Positions 62,029 through 64,000 of a stretch of DNA of 64,000 nucleotides are shown piece after piece. The translations under genes and the position numbers were made by a program. The stretch lies in NCBI GenBank assembly GCA_021827645.1, contig JAKAVA010000089.1:1-64000 (forward strand), given 5' to 3'. Position 1 is the stretch's first letter. Every line of letters starts with the position of its first letter. The notes under the pieces were generated by a model. It saw only the letters and a program-made list of their open reading frames with translations. It did no database searches and was not told the origin of the DNA. The stretch is from Planctomycetota bacterium. GTDB taxonomy: Bacteria; Planctomycetota; Phycisphaerae; WQYP01.

Positions 62029-62769
62029 TCAGTCCCCGGCCCTTGGCTCGATATCGTCGCGTAGGCGATAGCCGACACCGATTTCCGTCGATATGCAGCT
62101 CTGTCCCTTTTCGCCGGTCTGAAGCTTGCGCCGGAGACTGTTCATATAAATTCGCACATAGTGCGTTCGATTTCCATAACCCGATCCCCACACCTCCCGG
62201 AGCAAAAACCGATGCGTCAACACCCGTCCCGCGTGCCGAACCAGCACCTCAAGCAATTTGAATTCCAGCGGCGTGAGACTGATCGGGTTACCGCGGAGCG
62301 TGACCTGATGTCGGACAATATCCATGGTGATGGGGCCGGCTGCCAGTACCTGTTCCGCTGACGAATCGTCCTGCTTCCGACGCATAACCGCTCGCAGGCG
62401 TGCCAGCAGTTCACCGGTACTCAACGGCTTGGTGAGGTAATCGTCGGCACCCGCATCCAATGCCTCAATCTTACTCCGCTCCTGACCCCGGGCGGAAATA
62501 ATGATAATCGGCACGCCGAACGTCGTGCGGATCTCCCGCAGCAGATCGATTCCATCGCGATCGGGAAGTCCCAGGTCCAGTACAATCGCCCCGACCGCTT
62601 CAGAGGCCAGTTGCTTCATCGCGGTACCGGCGTCCGCCGCCTCCAGATAGCGGTACCCGGCGGCCTCCAATGCGATTCGTAGATACTTTCGGATGGCGTA
62701 ATCATCTTCCACCACCAGAACCGTCGGCGGCGCAATGCTCAGATTCGGTGGCGACGAATGGATACTCAT
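62029..62769 (-). CDS. kdpE: OmpR-family response regulator (KdpE-like)
   Basis: 246 aa from ATG 62769, with GGAG upstream; the longer frame into the kinase gene is unlikely. Receiver domain: VLVVEDDYAIRKYLR, phospho-acceptor Asp in AIVLDLGLPDRDG (about residue 72), KPLSTGELLARLRAV. C-terminal winged-helix DNA-binding domain: ISLTPLEFKLLEVLVRHAG and NRTHYVRIYMNSLRRKL. The KdpE-type sequence and the adjacent KdpD support regulation of the Kdp potassium pump. Confidence 0.92.
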   Translation of the reverse strand: MSIHSSPPNLSIAPPTVLVVEDDYAIRKYLRIALEAAGYRYLEAADAGTAMKQLASEAVGAIVLDLGLPDRDGIDLLREIRTTFGVPIIIISARGQERSKIEALDAGADDYLTKPLSTGELLARLRAVMRRKQDDSSAEQVLAAGPITMDIVRHQVTLRGNPISLTPLEFKLLEVLVRHAGRVLTHRFLLREVWGSGYGNRTHYVRIYMNSLRRKLQTGEKGQSCISTEIGVGYRLRDDIEPRAGD

Positions 62770-62779
62770 CAAATCTCCA

Positions 62780-64000
62780 TCATGTTTTATCTCTGTTCTC
62801 CGGTAAATCGTCCAAAGCGGCAACGGGAATTCTGACCGCAAATTCGGCTCCCCCCTCCGGATGATTCCGAGCGCTGATTTGGCCGCCGTGAAGCTGTACG
62901 ATGGTTCGACATATCGCCAGCCCAAGCCCCAGCCCCTGCCGCAGGTGATTCCGCGGCGAACGGTAAAATTTTTCAAACAGATGAGGCACCTCGTCCTCCG
63001 CAATGCCTCGGCCATGATCACGAACCGTGACACTTATAAATCCACCATCCGCCCTGGCACTTACCACGACCGACTCGTCGCTCTCGGATATTCCGTGTTC
63101 GGCGGCATTTTCAATAAGATTCACCATCACCTGCTCCAGCAACTCCGGATCCCCCCGGCATGGCGGAAGATCAGCCCCAGATTTCACCTGAATTCGCAGA
63201 TGGGGCTCATGTTTGGTGACACGTTCAATCGCTGACGCAATCAGTTCCTCGACCGGCAGAATATCCTGACGCACGTCCATCTTGCCGGATTCCAGCCGGG
63301 TCATACGCAATAATTTATCAATAAGGCGATCCATTCTGTCAGCTTCGGCCGTTATCGACCCGGCCAACTCACGTAAATGGGCGCTATCCAAATCGGGACC
63401 GGCTTCCTGAAGGCCACTCGCGGCGGCCGCAATCGCCGCCAGCGGCGTGCGCAGATCATGCGATACCGAAGTTAACAGCGTGTTGCGGATAGACTCCCTC
63501 TCGGCGTTCGCCCACGCGCGACGCGATTCCTCTGAAAACATCAGCCGGTCAATCGCCACCGCCAGTTGCTCGCACAGTGCCCGCAGCGAATCAATCGCCG
63601 GCGGCTCGATCAGTTCCTGCATACTCTCGCTTGTGAGTGCCAGCGCCCCGACCGTTCCACGCACGCCCCGGAAGGGCATGACAAAAAATCGCGACAGCGG
63701 CAGAGTATCGGTCAACGCCCCGGCCGGGCGGCCGTTCTGAATGACCCACGCCGCAACACCCAGGTCCTTGTCATCGAGTTGAATGCCGTTACTCTGATGC
63801 ACCATTCGCGGCTTGCCCGCTTCGGCCACAATAACGGCGCTCTGCGCCCGCAGATGGGTCTGTACCTGTTTCACGGTGGAACGGGCAAGCTCATCGATAC
63901 TCGTCGCCCCCGTAATCGCCTGCGTCATCTCCATGAGAGCCGCAATGCTCGCGTGCCGGTTGCGGGCCAGCAGTTCCTGCTCCCGCAGGCGGGTGGTGAC
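62780..64000 (-). CDS. kdpD: Sensor histidine kinase KdpD-like, C-terminal part (cut by the window edge)
   Basis: The frame is open to the end of the window (before the Met at 63934 it reads RLREQELLARNRHASIAALM), so the sensor and membrane part lies outside. Visible are a GAF-like domain, the H-box SVSHDLRTPLAAIAA, N-box NLIENAAEHG, G1 DHGRGIAEDE, F-box FEKFYRSP and G2 GLGLGLAICR. It precedes kdpE by 10 nt on the same strand. The KdpD assignment rests on the GAF-kinase order and KdpE partner. Confidence 0.88.
   Translation of the reverse strand, partial: VTTRLREQELLARNRHASIAALMEMTQAITGATSIDELARSTVKQVQTHLRAQSAVIVAEAGKPRMVHQSNGIQLDDKDLGVAAWVIQNGRPAGALTDTLPLSRFFVMPFRGVRGTVGALALTSESMQELIEPPAIDSLRALCEQLAVAIDRLMFSEESRRAWANAERESIRNTLLTSVSHDLRTPLAAIAAAASGLQEAGPDLDSAHLRELAGSITAEADRMDRLIDKLLRMTRLESGKMDVRQDILPVEELIASAIERVTKHEPHLRIQVKSGADLPPCRGDPELLEQVMVNLIENAAEHGISESDESVVVSARADGGFISVTVRDHGRGIAEDEVPHLFEKFYRSPRNHLRQGLGLGLAICRTIVQLHGGQISARNHPEGGAEFAVRIPVAALDDLPENRDKT

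Overview
This window looks like a chromosomal segment of a Planctomycetota bacterium, most likely from the Phycisphaerae side. Pointers are a prepilin-like secreted protein with an H..DG tail, secreted Tat-exported glycan-active enzymes, a YXWGXW small lipoprotein, four-helix-bundle (S23/IVS) genes, a planctomycete-type element helicase fragment, and intergenic tracts built from degenerate ctctgcg repeats. No rRNA or species marker is present, so the phylum is an inference.

Layout. 0.2-16.8 kb is housekeeping: purH with a PQQ-propeller protein on the minus strand; NAD kinase, an integral membrane protein, an M42-like peptidase, RNase D, asparagine synthase and LepA on the plus strand; a prepilin-like gene with a clear terminator; then a minus-strand thyA-folA-glycosyltransferase cluster. 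17.0-22.4 kb is an ArsR-controlled efflux unit (DUF2892 membrane protein, membrane fusion protein, RND pump) with overlapping divergent promoters around a dyad operator.

22.4-31.1 kb is the accessory region. It holds a tandem array of 254-bp units that amplify the 5' end of a four-helix-bundle gene beside tRNA-Pro(GGG); a repeat-rich tract enclosing a coupled two-gene cassette of unknown function; an IS110-family element with an upstream hairpin that buries the transposase ribosome-binding site and a long non-coding 3' end; a truncated primase/helicase-like gene; a small frameshifted gene; and a tyrosine integrase whose 3' end runs into tRNA-Cys(GCA).

31.2-37.6 kb is gltBD with a good sigma70-type promoter. 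37.6-49.6 kb is a carbohydrate-utilisation locus: GH31, sialate-O-acetylesterase-like, transglutaminase-like protein with a C-terminal beta domain, GH63-like and a beta-helix protein. 50.0-56.3 kb has a DUF2752 protein, duplicated small lipoproteins and a heterodimeric ABC exporter. 56.4-62.0 kb is a MarR-MacA-MacB-TolC type tripartite exporter operon. The window ends in kdpE and a kdpD truncated by the window edge, suggesting kdpFABC may lie beyond.

Start sites were moved inward in several genes where a Shine-Dalgarno sequence and a signal peptide or family N-terminus favoured it; these are stated per gene. Functions are by recognition of family motifs only; no search could be run.
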